Positions 16,973-24,483 of a DNA stretch of 64,000 nucleotides are shown here, piece by piece (the stretch's first letter is position 1; each line of letters starts with the position of its first letter). Source of the stretch: Azophilus sp965200465 (GTDB lineage: Bacteria; Pseudomonadota; Gammaproteobacteria; Pseudomonadales; Azotimanducaceae); NCBI GenBank assembly GCA_965200465.1, contig OZ241358.1, positions 3,596,001 to 3,660,000 on the forward strand, written 5' to 3'. The notes beneath the pieces were generated by a model, which saw only the letters and a list, made by a program, of their open reading frames with translations, did not search any database and had not been told where the DNA came from. Position numbers and translations under genes: made by a program.

Positions 16973-17938
16973 CTAAGCCGTTTCTGCCGGGCGCCCGGTG
17001 GCTTTGAATCTGAGGATGTCCGTGGAGGCCGCGTACAGGCACACCCTGCCGCCGTCTTCGAGCTGCGGCATTCCCGGCAGCCGGGCCACCCAGTCACGGC
17101 CTTGAACGCAGCAATGCAGGAAAGTCTCCGCACCGTTCGTCTCCAGGCTGCGCACCTCGGCCTGAAACCCTAGGTCGCCCTCCCCCTTGGGCGACAGCCG
17201 CAGATGCTCCGGGCGCACCAAGGTTTGCCCATCGATGCGGTTGGCGCGGGGTTCGCTCATCAAATCCGCCGCCAGCGCCGACGCCGGCGCTTGGTAAACC
17301 GCGAGCGGCGCACCGCTCTGCAGCTTTTGCCGGTCGTGCAGCAACACCAGCTCGTCACCCAGCTTGAACGCATCCTTTGGGTCGGAAGTGAGGTACACCA
17401 CCGCCACGCCCTTGGCCTGCACCAAGTCCCGCAATTGCAGCTCCAGTTCCTCCCGCAGCTTGTAGTCCAGGTTTACGAGCGGCTCATCCATCACCAAGAC
17501 TTGGCCGCCTTGCGCCAAGGCGCGGGCGATGGCCACGCGCTGCTGCTGCCCGCCGGACAGCTCATGGGGCATTCGTTCAAGCAAATCGCCGATGCGCAGC
17601 CGTTCGGCCAGCTCATGCACTTGTTCCTCAATCCGCTTGTGCGCCGCTCCGGCAGCGACCAGCGGCGAAGCGATGTTGCGGAACAGGCTCCAGTTTGGGT
17701 AGTTGACGAACGCCTGATAGACCAAGCCCACCCGACGCTTGCGGGCGCCCAGGGCGCTGACGTCGACGCCGTCAATGAACACGGTTCCCGGCGGCGAGCG
17801 CTGCAAGCCGGCAATGCGCCGCGCCAGTTGCGTCTTGCCGGAATTGTTCGGCCCCACCACCACGGTGATGCCGCCGGCGGGAAAGCGGTGGGAGAAGGGA
17901 GCGTTTCCGCCCAAGTCTAGGTCGTGGAGTTGGAGCAT
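16973..17938 (-). CDS. ABC transporter ATP-binding protein, sugar-importer (UgpC/MalK) type
   Basis: 321 residues: an ABC ATPase domain followed by a TOBE-like C-terminal domain, as in carbohydrate importers. Walker A GPNNSGKT at 29-36, Q-loop VYQAFVNYPNWSLFRNI near 74-89, signature LSGGQQQRV at 127-135, Walker B VLVMDEP at 147-153, then the switch region YLTSDPKDA, where the usual switch His is replaced by Asp (normally THDxxEA). The sequence after residue 230 (LVRPEHLRL) is the TOBE start. No permease or binding-protein genes lie on either side, so the transporter partners must be elsewhere or lost. It is convergent with queG. Confidence 0.85.
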   Translation of the reverse strand: MLQLHDLDLGGNAPFSHRFPAGGITVVVGPNNSGKTQLARRIAGLQRSPPGTVFIDGVDVSALGARKRRVGLVYQAFVNYPNWSLFRNIASPLVAAGAAHKRIEEQVHELAERLRIGDLLERMPHELSGGQQQRVAIARALAQGGQVLVMDEPLVNLDYKLREELELQLRDLVQAKGVAVVYLTSDPKDAFKLGDELVLLHDRQKLQSGAPLAVYQAPASALAADLMSEPRANRIDGQTLVRPEHLRLSPKGEGDLGFQAEVRSLETNGAETFLHCCVQGRDWVARLPGMPQLEDGGRVCLYAASTDILRFKATGRPAETA

Positions 17939-18047
17939 GGATGCACGACTGGCCCAGTTTACGAGGACGCCGAGGAATGAGGAGTTGTCCCGCAGCCTGT
18001 TGGGGTGGGCATGGGCGATGCTTGGCGACCTAGTTGGGGCGCAGCCG

Positions 18048-18845
18048 TCATCTGCCGCGGAATTGGGCTTTGCGCTTGGCCATGAAGGCTTGCCGCCCCT
18101 CGCGGTAGTCCTCGCTGTCGAAGCAGGCGTTGACCAGTGCCTCCACCGCCTCCAATTGGGCGGCCGAGGCGCCTTGCTCCCAAGCGTTCAGAGCGGCCTT
18201 GGAGGACCTTACCGAAAGCGGCGCGTTGCCGGCCACGGCTTTGGCGTAGGCTAGGGTCTTGGCTGCAATGTCCCCGCGCTCCTCAATGAAGTTGACCAAC
18301 CCCATGTCCTTGGCTTCATCCGCCGCCATGATGCGGGCGGAGAGCAGAACGTCCCTAGCCCGCGAAGGCCCGGCGATGCGGGCCAGCTTCGCCAAGCTGT
18401 CGTAGGCGTAGCCCAGCCCCAAGCGGGCGGCGGGGATGCCGAACTTCGAGTCCGGCGTGGCGAAGCGAACGTCCGCAGCCAAGGCGGTGGCCAGCCCGCC
18501 GCCGATGCAATAGCCTTCGATGAGGGCGATCAAGGGCTTGGCAAAATTGGCCAAGGCTTGGTTGGCGCGTCCGGCCACCCGATCGTACTGATTCTTCTGC
18601 GTGGCGTTGCTGCGGTTGGCCTCGAACTCGGAGATGTCCGCCCCGGAGACGAACGCCTTGCCGCCGGCGCCGCGCATGACGACCACGCGCACCTCGTCGT
18701 CCGCGGCGAAGGCTTCGAGAATGTCGGCGATGCCTCGCCACATCTCCAAGGACAGCGCATTGTGCCTAGCCGGATGGTTGAAGACCATCCAGCCTATCCC
18801 CGCCTCGCTACGGGCCAGCATCCGCTCGGTTCCAAGCTGCACCAT
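18048..18845 (-). CDS. enoyl-CoA hydratase/isomerase (crotonase) family protein
   Basis: 265 residues of the crotonase fold. The oxyanion-hole segments GKAFVSGADISEF and IEGYCIGGGLATALAADVR are present. The two catalytic glutamates of true enoyl-CoA hydratases, in GGGCE and in FGxPE, are replaced by Ala (GGGLA and FGIPA), so simple hydration is unlikely and another crotonase reaction or a changed mechanism should be considered. I chose the ATG at 18845 because GGAGG stands about ten bases upstream and the product starts normally (MVQLGTERMLAR). It is divergent from an acyl-CoA dehydrogenase, with 166 bases between the starts, suggesting a shared fatty or branched acyl-CoA pathway. Confidence 0.88.
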   Translation of the reverse strand: MVQLGTERMLARSEAGIGWMVFNHPARHNALSLEMWRGIADILEAFAADDEVRVVVMRGAGGKAFVSGADISEFEANRSNATQKNQYDRVAGRANQALANFAKPLIALIEGYCIGGGLATALAADVRFATPDSKFGIPAARLGLGYAYDSLAKLARIAGPSRARDVLLSARIMAADEAKDMGLVNFIEERGDIAAKTLAYAKAVAGNAPLSVRSSKAALNAWEQGASAAQLEAVEALVNACFDSEDYREGRQAFMAKRKAQFRGR

Positions 18846-19011
18846 TTTGCTTGCGCCTCCTTTGTTTGCGGAAGTCCCCTCGCCCCAGCCGAACAAGCTA
18901 GCGGCCCGGCGAGGATTTGCCAAGTGGAATGAGCCTGGCGGCGGTAAGGCTGTCCCGCCCCGCCGCCGCAAGTGGGCTAAACTTCGGTGCGCAACACAAC
19001 GGAGGCGCATC

Positions 19012-20178
19012 GTGGAGTTTGCTGACACGGAGGAGCATCAACTGATTCGGGATTCCGTGCGCCGGATTTGCGCGCGCCACCCGGACGAATATTGGAGCGC
19101 CAAGGACGAGGCGCATGAATTCCCCTGGGAGTTCTACGGCGCCATGGCGGAGGCCGGCTTCGTCGGCATCGCCATCCCGGAGAAGTACGGCGGCAGCGGC
19201 CAAGGCATCACCGAGGCCAGCATCGTGCTCGAGGAGGTGGCGGCCTCCGGCGCCGCCATGAACGGCTGCAGCAGCCTGCACCTGTCCATCTTCGGCATGC
19301 ATCCAGTGGTGAAGTACGGCAGCGAGGCGATGAAGCAGGCGTACCTGCCGAGGGTGGTGAACGGCGGCCTGCATGTGGCCTTCGGCGTCACCGAGCCGGA
19401 CGCCGGCACCAACACCGCAGCCATCAAGACCTTCGCCCGGCGCGAGGGGGACCACTACATCGTCCGCGGTCGCAAGGTGTGGACCACCAAGGCGCTCGAC
19501 GCCGAGCGGGTGCTGCTGCTCACCCGCACCGCCTCCCAAGAGGAGGCCGGCGGCAAGACCGGCGGGCTGACGCTGCTGCTTGCCGAACTCAAGCGGCCCG
19601 AAGTGAGCATCTCCCCCATTCCCAAGCTCGGCCGCAACGCCGTGGCTTCCTGCGAAGTGGTCTATGACGACCTGCCGGTGGCGGCGGCCGACCGGGTGGG
19701 CGAGGAGGGCAAGGGTTTCCGTTATCTGTTGGACGGCCTGAACGCCGAGCGCATTCTGGTGGCTGCGGAGGCCCTTGGCATCGGCCGGGCGGCGCTTAGG
19801 CGGGCGGTGGGCTACGCCAACGAGCGGGTGGTGTTCAACCGGCCCATCGGCCGGAACCAAGGCGTCTCCTTTCCCCTCGGCGAGGCGAGGATTCGGCTGG
19901 ACGCCGCGGAGCTGATGATCCGCAAGGCTAGCTGGCTGCTGGACCAGGGCCGGCCCTGCGGCGCGGAGGCCAACATGGCCAAGTGGCTGGCGGCGGACGC
20001 CGCCTTCCAGGCCGCCGACCAAGCCGTGCAGACCCACGGCGGCTTCGGCTACGCCAAGGAGTACCATGTGGAGCGCTACTGGCGGGAGGCGCGGCTGATG
20101 CGCATCGCCCCCATCTCCCAGGAAATGATCCTAAACTACGTCACGGAGCATGTGCTGGGGCTGCCGCGCTCCTACTAG
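19012..20178 (+). CDS. acyl-CoA dehydrogenase family protein
   Basis: 388 residues, FAD-dependent acyl-CoA dehydrogenase fold: N-terminal helical domain (DTEEHQLIRDSVRRICAR), beta domain with FGVTEPDAGTNT and KVWTTKALDAERVLLLTR, and C-terminal helices with QTHGGFGYAKEYHVERYWREARLMRIAPISQEM in successive segments. As in several environmental subfamilies the catalytic Glu of the YEGT motif is absent (APIS here). The GTG at 19012 is chosen because GGAGG lies six bases upstream. It is divergent from the crotonase gene and convergent with the luciferase-like gene, with a hairpin between. Confidence 0.9.
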   Translation: MEFADTEEHQLIRDSVRRICARHPDEYWSAKDEAHEFPWEFYGAMAEAGFVGIAIPEKYGGSGQGITEASIVLEEVAASGAAMNGCSSLHLSIFGMHPVVKYGSEAMKQAYLPRVVNGGLHVAFGVTEPDAGTNTAAIKTFARREGDHYIVRGRKVWTTKALDAERVLLLTRTASQEEAGGKTGGLTLLLAELKRPEVSISPIPKLGRNAVASCEVVYDDLPVAAADRVGEEGKGFRYLLDGLNAERILVAAEALGIGRAALRRAVGYANERVVFNRPIGRNQGVSFPLGEARIRLDAAELMIRKASWLLDQGRPCGAEANMAKWLAADAAFQAADQAVQTHGGFGYAKEYHVERYWREARLMRIAPISQEMILNYVTEHVLGLPRSY

Positions 20179-20181
20179 CGC

Positions 20182-20203
20182 CGCACCCTTCGCCGAGGGT
20201 GCG
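20182..20203. terminator. bidirectional hairpin
   Basis: CGCACCCT (20182-20189) and AGGGTGCG (20196-20203) make a perfect 8-bp stem with a 6-base loop, located four bases after the acyl-CoA dehydrogenase stop and 20 bases from the end of the opposing luciferase-like gene. No T-run on either side. Confidence 0.55.
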
Positions 20204-20222
20204 CAACCGTTGGCCGGCGGCT

Positions 20223-21113
20223 TCAGGCCGCGTCCGCCAAGTCTCCAACCGCCCGCCAGTATTCCTGAAGCGCGTCGATGTGCGCCTGGGGCGACTCCAG
20301 CCTGCCCGCATGGCCGGGCGGCGCCATGGCCCGCATGGCCACATAGTCGGCCCCGGCGTCCAGCCAAGCCTGCACCTGCTCCCGCCAGCGTTGCGCACCG
20401 GCTTGATAGTTCAACAACGCCTCCACGCCAAAGCTCGCAGGCTCCCGGTTGGCTTGGCGAAGCGCCGCCCGCACCTCCGCCAACGCCTCCAGGTTCTGTC
20501 GTTGGCCGCTGCCGAATATGAAGCCGTCGCCCAGCCGCGCCGCTCGTTTGAAGGCCACCGGCGAAAAGCCGCCGAACCAAATGGGGATGCGGCGCTTGGG
20601 CAAGGGGTTGATGCCGGCGCGGTCAATGCGGTGGAATTCGCCGCGGTAGTCCAGCACGTCCTCGGCCCAGAGCTTGCGCAGCAGCGCCACCTGCTCCTCT
20701 TGGCGGCGGCCGCGGTTGCGGAAGTCCTCGTTGAGGCTGTCGAACTCGACATGGTTCCAGCCGGTGCCGACGCCGAGGCGCAGACGGCCCCCGCAGAGCA
20801 AATCCAGTTGCGCGGCCTGCTTCGCCACCAAGGCGGTTTGGCGCTGCGGCAGGACGATGACGCCGGTGACCAATTCGATGCGGGCCGTGCAGGCGGCGAA
20901 GTAGCCGAACAGTACGAAGGGTTCGTGAAAGGCGTCCCGTTCGGTGTAGGGCCCCAACAGCTTCGGTTGCCGGCCTTCATGAACCGCTCCTAGAACATGG
21001 TCGTAGGCCAGGATGTGGGAGTAGCCGAGGCCCTCCGCGGTCTGCGCCCAATCCCGCAGCACCGCCGGGTCCTCGCCGATTTCCAGATGCGGAAAAACCG
21101 CTCCTATCTTCAT
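20223..21113 (-). CDS. luciferase-like flavin/F420-dependent oxidoreductase
   Basis: 296 residues of the bacterial luciferase-like TIM-barrel superfamily. The N-terminus MKIGAVFPHLEIG, the SHILAYDHVLG segment, the ELVTGVIVLPQRQTALVAKQ region and RLRLGVGTGWNHVEFDSL are typical of the group often annotated as F420-dependent class oxidoreductases; IPIWFGGFSPVAFKRAARLGDG completes the pattern. Whether it uses F420 or FMN cannot be told, and most gammaproteobacteria lack F420. It probably oxidises a small organic substrate. It lies between two unrelated genes, 35 bases after the M3 peptidase stop on the minus strand. Confidence 0.82.
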   Translation of the reverse strand: MKIGAVFPHLEIGEDPAVLRDWAQTAEGLGYSHILAYDHVLGAVHEGRQPKLLGPYTERDAFHEPFVLFGYFAACTARIELVTGVIVLPQRQTALVAKQAAQLDLLCGGRLRLGVGTGWNHVEFDSLNEDFRNRGRRQEEQVALLRKLWAEDVLDYRGEFHRIDRAGINPLPKRRIPIWFGGFSPVAFKRAARLGDGFIFGSGQRQNLEALAEVRAALRQANREPASFGVEALLNYQAGAQRWREQVQAWLDAGADYVAMRAMAPPGHAGRLESPQAHIDALQEYWRAVGDLADAA

Positions 21114-21148
21114 TGCCTCCCTCCAGGTGCAAGCCCGGTCAGCGCCGC

Positions 21149-23404
21149 CTAGCCGCCCTTGAAGAGCAAGCCTTGTTCGACTAACAGCGCCTCCGGGTTG
21201 GCGTCCCGGCCGCGGAACTGGCGGTAAACCTCCCCGGCGGGAAGGCTGCCGCCCAAGCCGAGCACGGTGTCCCGAAACCGTTTGGCCACTTGCCGCACCG
21301 CGGCGTCATTGTCCAGGCCCACTTCCTTGAAGGCGGCGAAGGCGTCGGCGGCGAGCACCTCCGCCCATTTGTAGGAGTAGTAGCCGGCCGCGTAGCCGCC
21401 GCTGAACAGATGGCCGAAGCTCGGCAGCATGGTCTCCCCGGCCAGGCGGGGCGCCACCACCGTGGCTTGGGCGATGCGCTCCTCGATCTCGTATGGCGTC
21501 GCCGCTTCCTCCGCGCCGGGCAGTCCGTATCGCCAGTGCAGCCACATATCCGTCTTGCCGAATTGAAGCTGGCGCAGGGTGGCGTTGCCGGCCATGAAGT
21601 TGCGGCTGGCGATGATGCGCTCCAAGGTTTCCTCGTCCAGCGCCTCGCCGCTGTCCTTGTGGGCGGTCAGGCCGCGCAGGAACGGCCTGTGGTCCATCCA
21701 GTACTCGTTGAACTGGCTGGCGAGCTCCACCGCGTCCCACTCCACCAAATTGAGGCCGGAGGCGCCGCTGTCCTCAATGTCGGTGAACATGTGCTGCATG
21801 GCGTGGCCGAACTCATGGAACAGGGTGCGCACCTCGTCCAAGGACATCAACGCCACCGCGCCCTCGGCGGGGGGGCGGGCGTTCATCACGAACAGCGCCA
21901 CCGGCAGGGATGACGAACGTCCGCCGCCAGCCAGCAGACGGCTGCGGTCCACCACGGTGTTCATCCAGGCGCCGCCGCGTTTTTCGCCGGGGCGGGCGTA
22001 GGGGTCCACATACAGGCCGGCGATGATTTCGGCGTCGTCGCCCTGCCCATTCAGCACTTCAAAGAACCGCACGCTTTCATCCCACACCGGCACCGCGTCG
22101 GCTGCGGCGCGGCGCACCCGCAGGCCGTACAGCCGCTCCACCAAGGCGAACAGGCCGTCGAACACCTTAGGCATCTGGAAGTAGTTGCGCAGGCGCTCCT
22201 CGTCGTAGCCGTAGCGGGTTTCCTGCAGGCGCTCCGTCCAGAAGGCAATGTCCCAGGCTTGGGGATCATCCGCCTCCGCCGCGCCTTGGTCGCCCATGAA
22301 GCGGCGCAGTTCCGCGTACTCCCGCTCGGCCGCCGGGCGCGCAGCGGACTCCAGCTGGTCGAACAGGTCCCACACCGCCTGCACGCTGGGCGCCATCTTG
22401 TCGTCAACGCTAAAAGCCGCGTAGTGGGCGAAGCCGAGCAGGGTGGCCAGTTCCTGGCGAAGCTTGAGGATCTCATTGACTATGGGGCGGTTGTCGAATT
22501 CCGCGGCGGTTCCGCGGGCGCGGTAGGCGCGGTAGATTTCCTCGCGCAGGCTTCGCTCCTTGGCGTTTTGGATGATGGCGACGTAGTTCGGGCCGTTCAC
22601 CACAAAATGCCAAGGGCCGGCGCGGGCGTCGGCGTCCTGTGCGCCGTCTTCGCGGGCGGTCTTGGCGGCTAGCTCCAGCACGGGCGCCGGCACGCCGGCC
22701 ACTCGCTGGGGATCCTGCACCCTGATGCGGGACGCCTGCTCCTGCTTGACCAGATTGGCGCTGAAGTCGTCGCTGAGCTGCGCCAGCCGTTGCTGGATTT
22801 GCCGATAACGGGCCTTGGCCGCATCGTCCAAATGCACTCCGGCGCGCTGCATGGCGCTTATGGACTCCTTAAGGATGCGCTGCCGGGCCGTGCTAAGCCC
22901 GGCAAAGGCGTCCCCGTCCCGTAGCGACGACATGGCTGCATAGACCGCTCGGCTCTGGCTCATGCGGTTGAGCAGCTTCACGTACTCCGGGCGAACCGCA
23001 TCCTGGGCGGCCTTCAACTCGTCGGAGTACTTCACGCTGAGCAGGTGGCTGACGGCGCCCAGCACATGGTCGAGGCGCTGCTCCATGCGCTCAAGCGGCG
23101 CCATCAGCCCAGCCCAGGTGGGTTGCGGCGCCGCCTCCAAGGCGGCAAAGGCCTGCGCCACCTCGGCCAACAGATGGCGAACGCCGGGTTCAATCGCCTC
23201 CGGCGTGAAGCCTTCCCAAACCGGCAGATGGGCGATGGGGCCGAGGTCCCTAGTCTGCTCCAACCGCCGCAGACTGGCTGCGCCCGAGTCTTGCGCAACT
23301 GCTTCGACCGGCTGGGCCTCAGCCGGCATGGTGGTCTCCGTTTGCCCACAAGCCCCAACGCATCCGCACAACGCCCATAAGCCAAAACTCCATCGCCTTT
23401 TCAT
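21149..23404 (-). CDS. M3 family metallopeptidase, predicted lipoprotein
   Basis: 751 residues of the thimet oligopeptidase family (oligopeptidase A / Dcp group). The zinc site HEFGHAMQH lies about two thirds along, with a downstream Glu in the helix around LNLVEWDAVELASQFNEYW. The start at 23404 gives MKRRWSFGLWALCGCVGAC, a signal peptide with a lipobox ending at Cys 19 (VGAC), so the enzyme is probably a periplasmic lipoprotein that degrades short peptides; the cytoplasmic PrlC type lacks this. An in-frame ATG 18 codons upstream would spoil the signal peptide. The long helical N-terminal half is intact. Confidence 0.9.
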   Translation of the reverse strand: MKRRWSFGLWALCGCVGACGQTETTMPAEAQPVEAVAQDSGAASLRRLEQTRDLGPIAHLPVWEGFTPEAIEPGVRHLLAEVAQAFAALEAAPQPTWAGLMAPLERMEQRLDHVLGAVSHLLSVKYSDELKAAQDAVRPEYVKLLNRMSQSRAVYAAMSSLRDGDAFAGLSTARQRILKESISAMQRAGVHLDDAAKARYRQIQQRLAQLSDDFSANLVKQEQASRIRVQDPQRVAGVPAPVLELAAKTAREDGAQDADARAGPWHFVVNGPNYVAIIQNAKERSLREEIYRAYRARGTAAEFDNRPIVNEILKLRQELATLLGFAHYAAFSVDDKMAPSVQAVWDLFDQLESAARPAAEREYAELRRFMGDQGAAEADDPQAWDIAFWTERLQETRYGYDEERLRNYFQMPKVFDGLFALVERLYGLRVRRAAADAVPVWDESVRFFEVLNGQGDDAEIIAGLYVDPYARPGEKRGGAWMNTVVDRSRLLAGGGRSSSLPVALFVMNARPPAEGAVALMSLDEVRTLFHEFGHAMQHMFTDIEDSGASGLNLVEWDAVELASQFNEYWMDHRPFLRGLTAHKDSGEALDEETLERIIASRNFMAGNATLRQLQFGKTDMWLHWRYGLPGAEEAATPYEIEERIAQATVVAPRLAGETMLPSFGHLFSGGYAAGYYSYKWAEVLAADAFAAFKEVGLDNDAAVRQVAKRFRDTVLGLGGSLPAGEVYRQFRGRDANPEALLVEQGLLFKGG

Positions 23405-23644
23405 CGCATGACCTTTTCGGGGCAAACCCATCCGGCCCCGCATGGACCGGGAAACCATCGCCTAGGCGCGGCCAGACTATTGCAAACGACAACTGACGGC
23501 AACAGGAGCGAGCATCTGCGAGCACCTGCATTTGGCGCCTGCCTTCCCGCTTCAGGGATGGAACTGATGGCCCGCCAGGCGCCCTCTTTATTCGCGGGAA
23601 GAGAGCGGTTCAGCCGCGCTGCACTGTTTGGCCCGGGGCCGGCC

Positions 23645-24322
23645 CTAGGGCCACAGCTTGAGGGCGGCGAACAGCAGGCCGGCTATGGCGAGTACGCCAA
23701 GCAGTATCTTGTTTACGGCAACTGCGATTTCGGTCTTTAGGCCTGCCGTTGTGGCCAATAGGTCCGCCTTTGTGGCGAACTTATCCTCAAAATCGGCCCG
23801 AAGCTCCTTGAAGTCGGCCTCGGATTGGTTCTCAAGGGCCTTGAAGTCGGCCCGAAGGGCCTTGAAGTCGGCCTCGGATTGGTCCTCAAGGGCCTTGAAG
23901 TCGGCCTTGAAGTCGGCCCGAAGGGCCTTGAAGTCGGCCTCGGATTGGTCCTCAAGGGCCTTGAAGTCGGCCTTGAAGTCGGCCCGAAGGGCCTTGAAGT
24001 CGGCCTTGGATTGGTCCTCAAGGGCCTTGAAGTCGGCCCGAAGCTCCTTGAAGTCGGCCTTGGATTGGTCCTCAAGGGCCTTGAAGTCGGCCCGAAGATC
24101 CTTGAAGTCGGCCTTGGATTGGTCCTCAAGGGCCTTGAAGTCGGCCCGAAGGGCCTTGAAGTCGGCCTTGGATCGATCCTCAAGGGCCTTGAAGTCGGCT
24201 TTCGTAACTTGCGCGTCCGCCGCGCCATTGATGATCGACACCAAGGCTTCCGCTTGGTTGGGTTCAAAGCCGCCGTTCTCAAGCTCGCGAACGGCCGCAT
24301 GCGTGTCAATGGCGAAAGGCAT
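23645..24322 (-). CDS. coiled-coil membrane-anchored protein, CCDC90/MCUR1-like (DUF1640), with expanded repeats
   Basis: 225 residues in the head-neck-stalk-anchor layout known for CCDC90/MCUR1-family proteins. The N-terminal head FAIDTHAAVRELENGGFEPN resembles the family head (x-DT-x-x-x-v-x-x-L-x-x-x-GF-x-x-x-QAEA). The stalk is a run of tandem repeats with the core KADFKALRADFKALEDQS (18 residues, 11 plus 7), some extended to 22 by an extra ADFK; they differ mostly by K/E and A/E/D changes. The tail VNKILLGVLAIAGLLFAALK is a single C-terminal membrane anchor. Function in bacteria is unknown. The start could instead be the ATG four codons upstream. Confidence 0.75.
   Translation of the reverse strand: MPFAIDTHAAVRELENGGFEPNQAEALVSIINGAADAQVTKADFKALEDRSKADFKALRADFKALEDQSKADFKDLRADFKALEDQSKADFKELRADFKALEDQSKADFKALRADFKADFKALEDQSEADFKALRADFKADFKALEDQSEADFKALRADFKALENQSEADFKELRADFEDKFATKADLLATTAGLKTEIAVAVNKILLGVLAIAGLLFAALKLWP
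23809..24200 (-). repeat. tandem repeats coding the coiled-coil stalk
   Basis: At least seven units of 54 or 66 bases, nearly identical at DNA level, around the core gccttgaagtcggcc (plus strand). All lengths are multiples of three, so copy-number changes keep the frame. The high identity points to recent expansion. Confidence 0.85.
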
Positions 24323-24483
24323 GGGGTTCCACAATAAGTTGCTTTCCGGGCAAGATAACGTAGTGGTGCATAAGGCGTCAACTCATTGTCCTGCATCCTC
24401 CCCAATGGGGCCGTCTTCGGCGGCAAGGTCGCGCCCACTGAACGCCCTGCATGAGGCGGTTCCGGTTCGCTGTGTTCAGCGCA

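Noticed and set aside
18898..20067. 389-codon minus-strand frame opposite the second acyl-CoA dehydrogenase
   Set aside because: Antisense shadow; no start signal and the plus-strand product has full family motifs.
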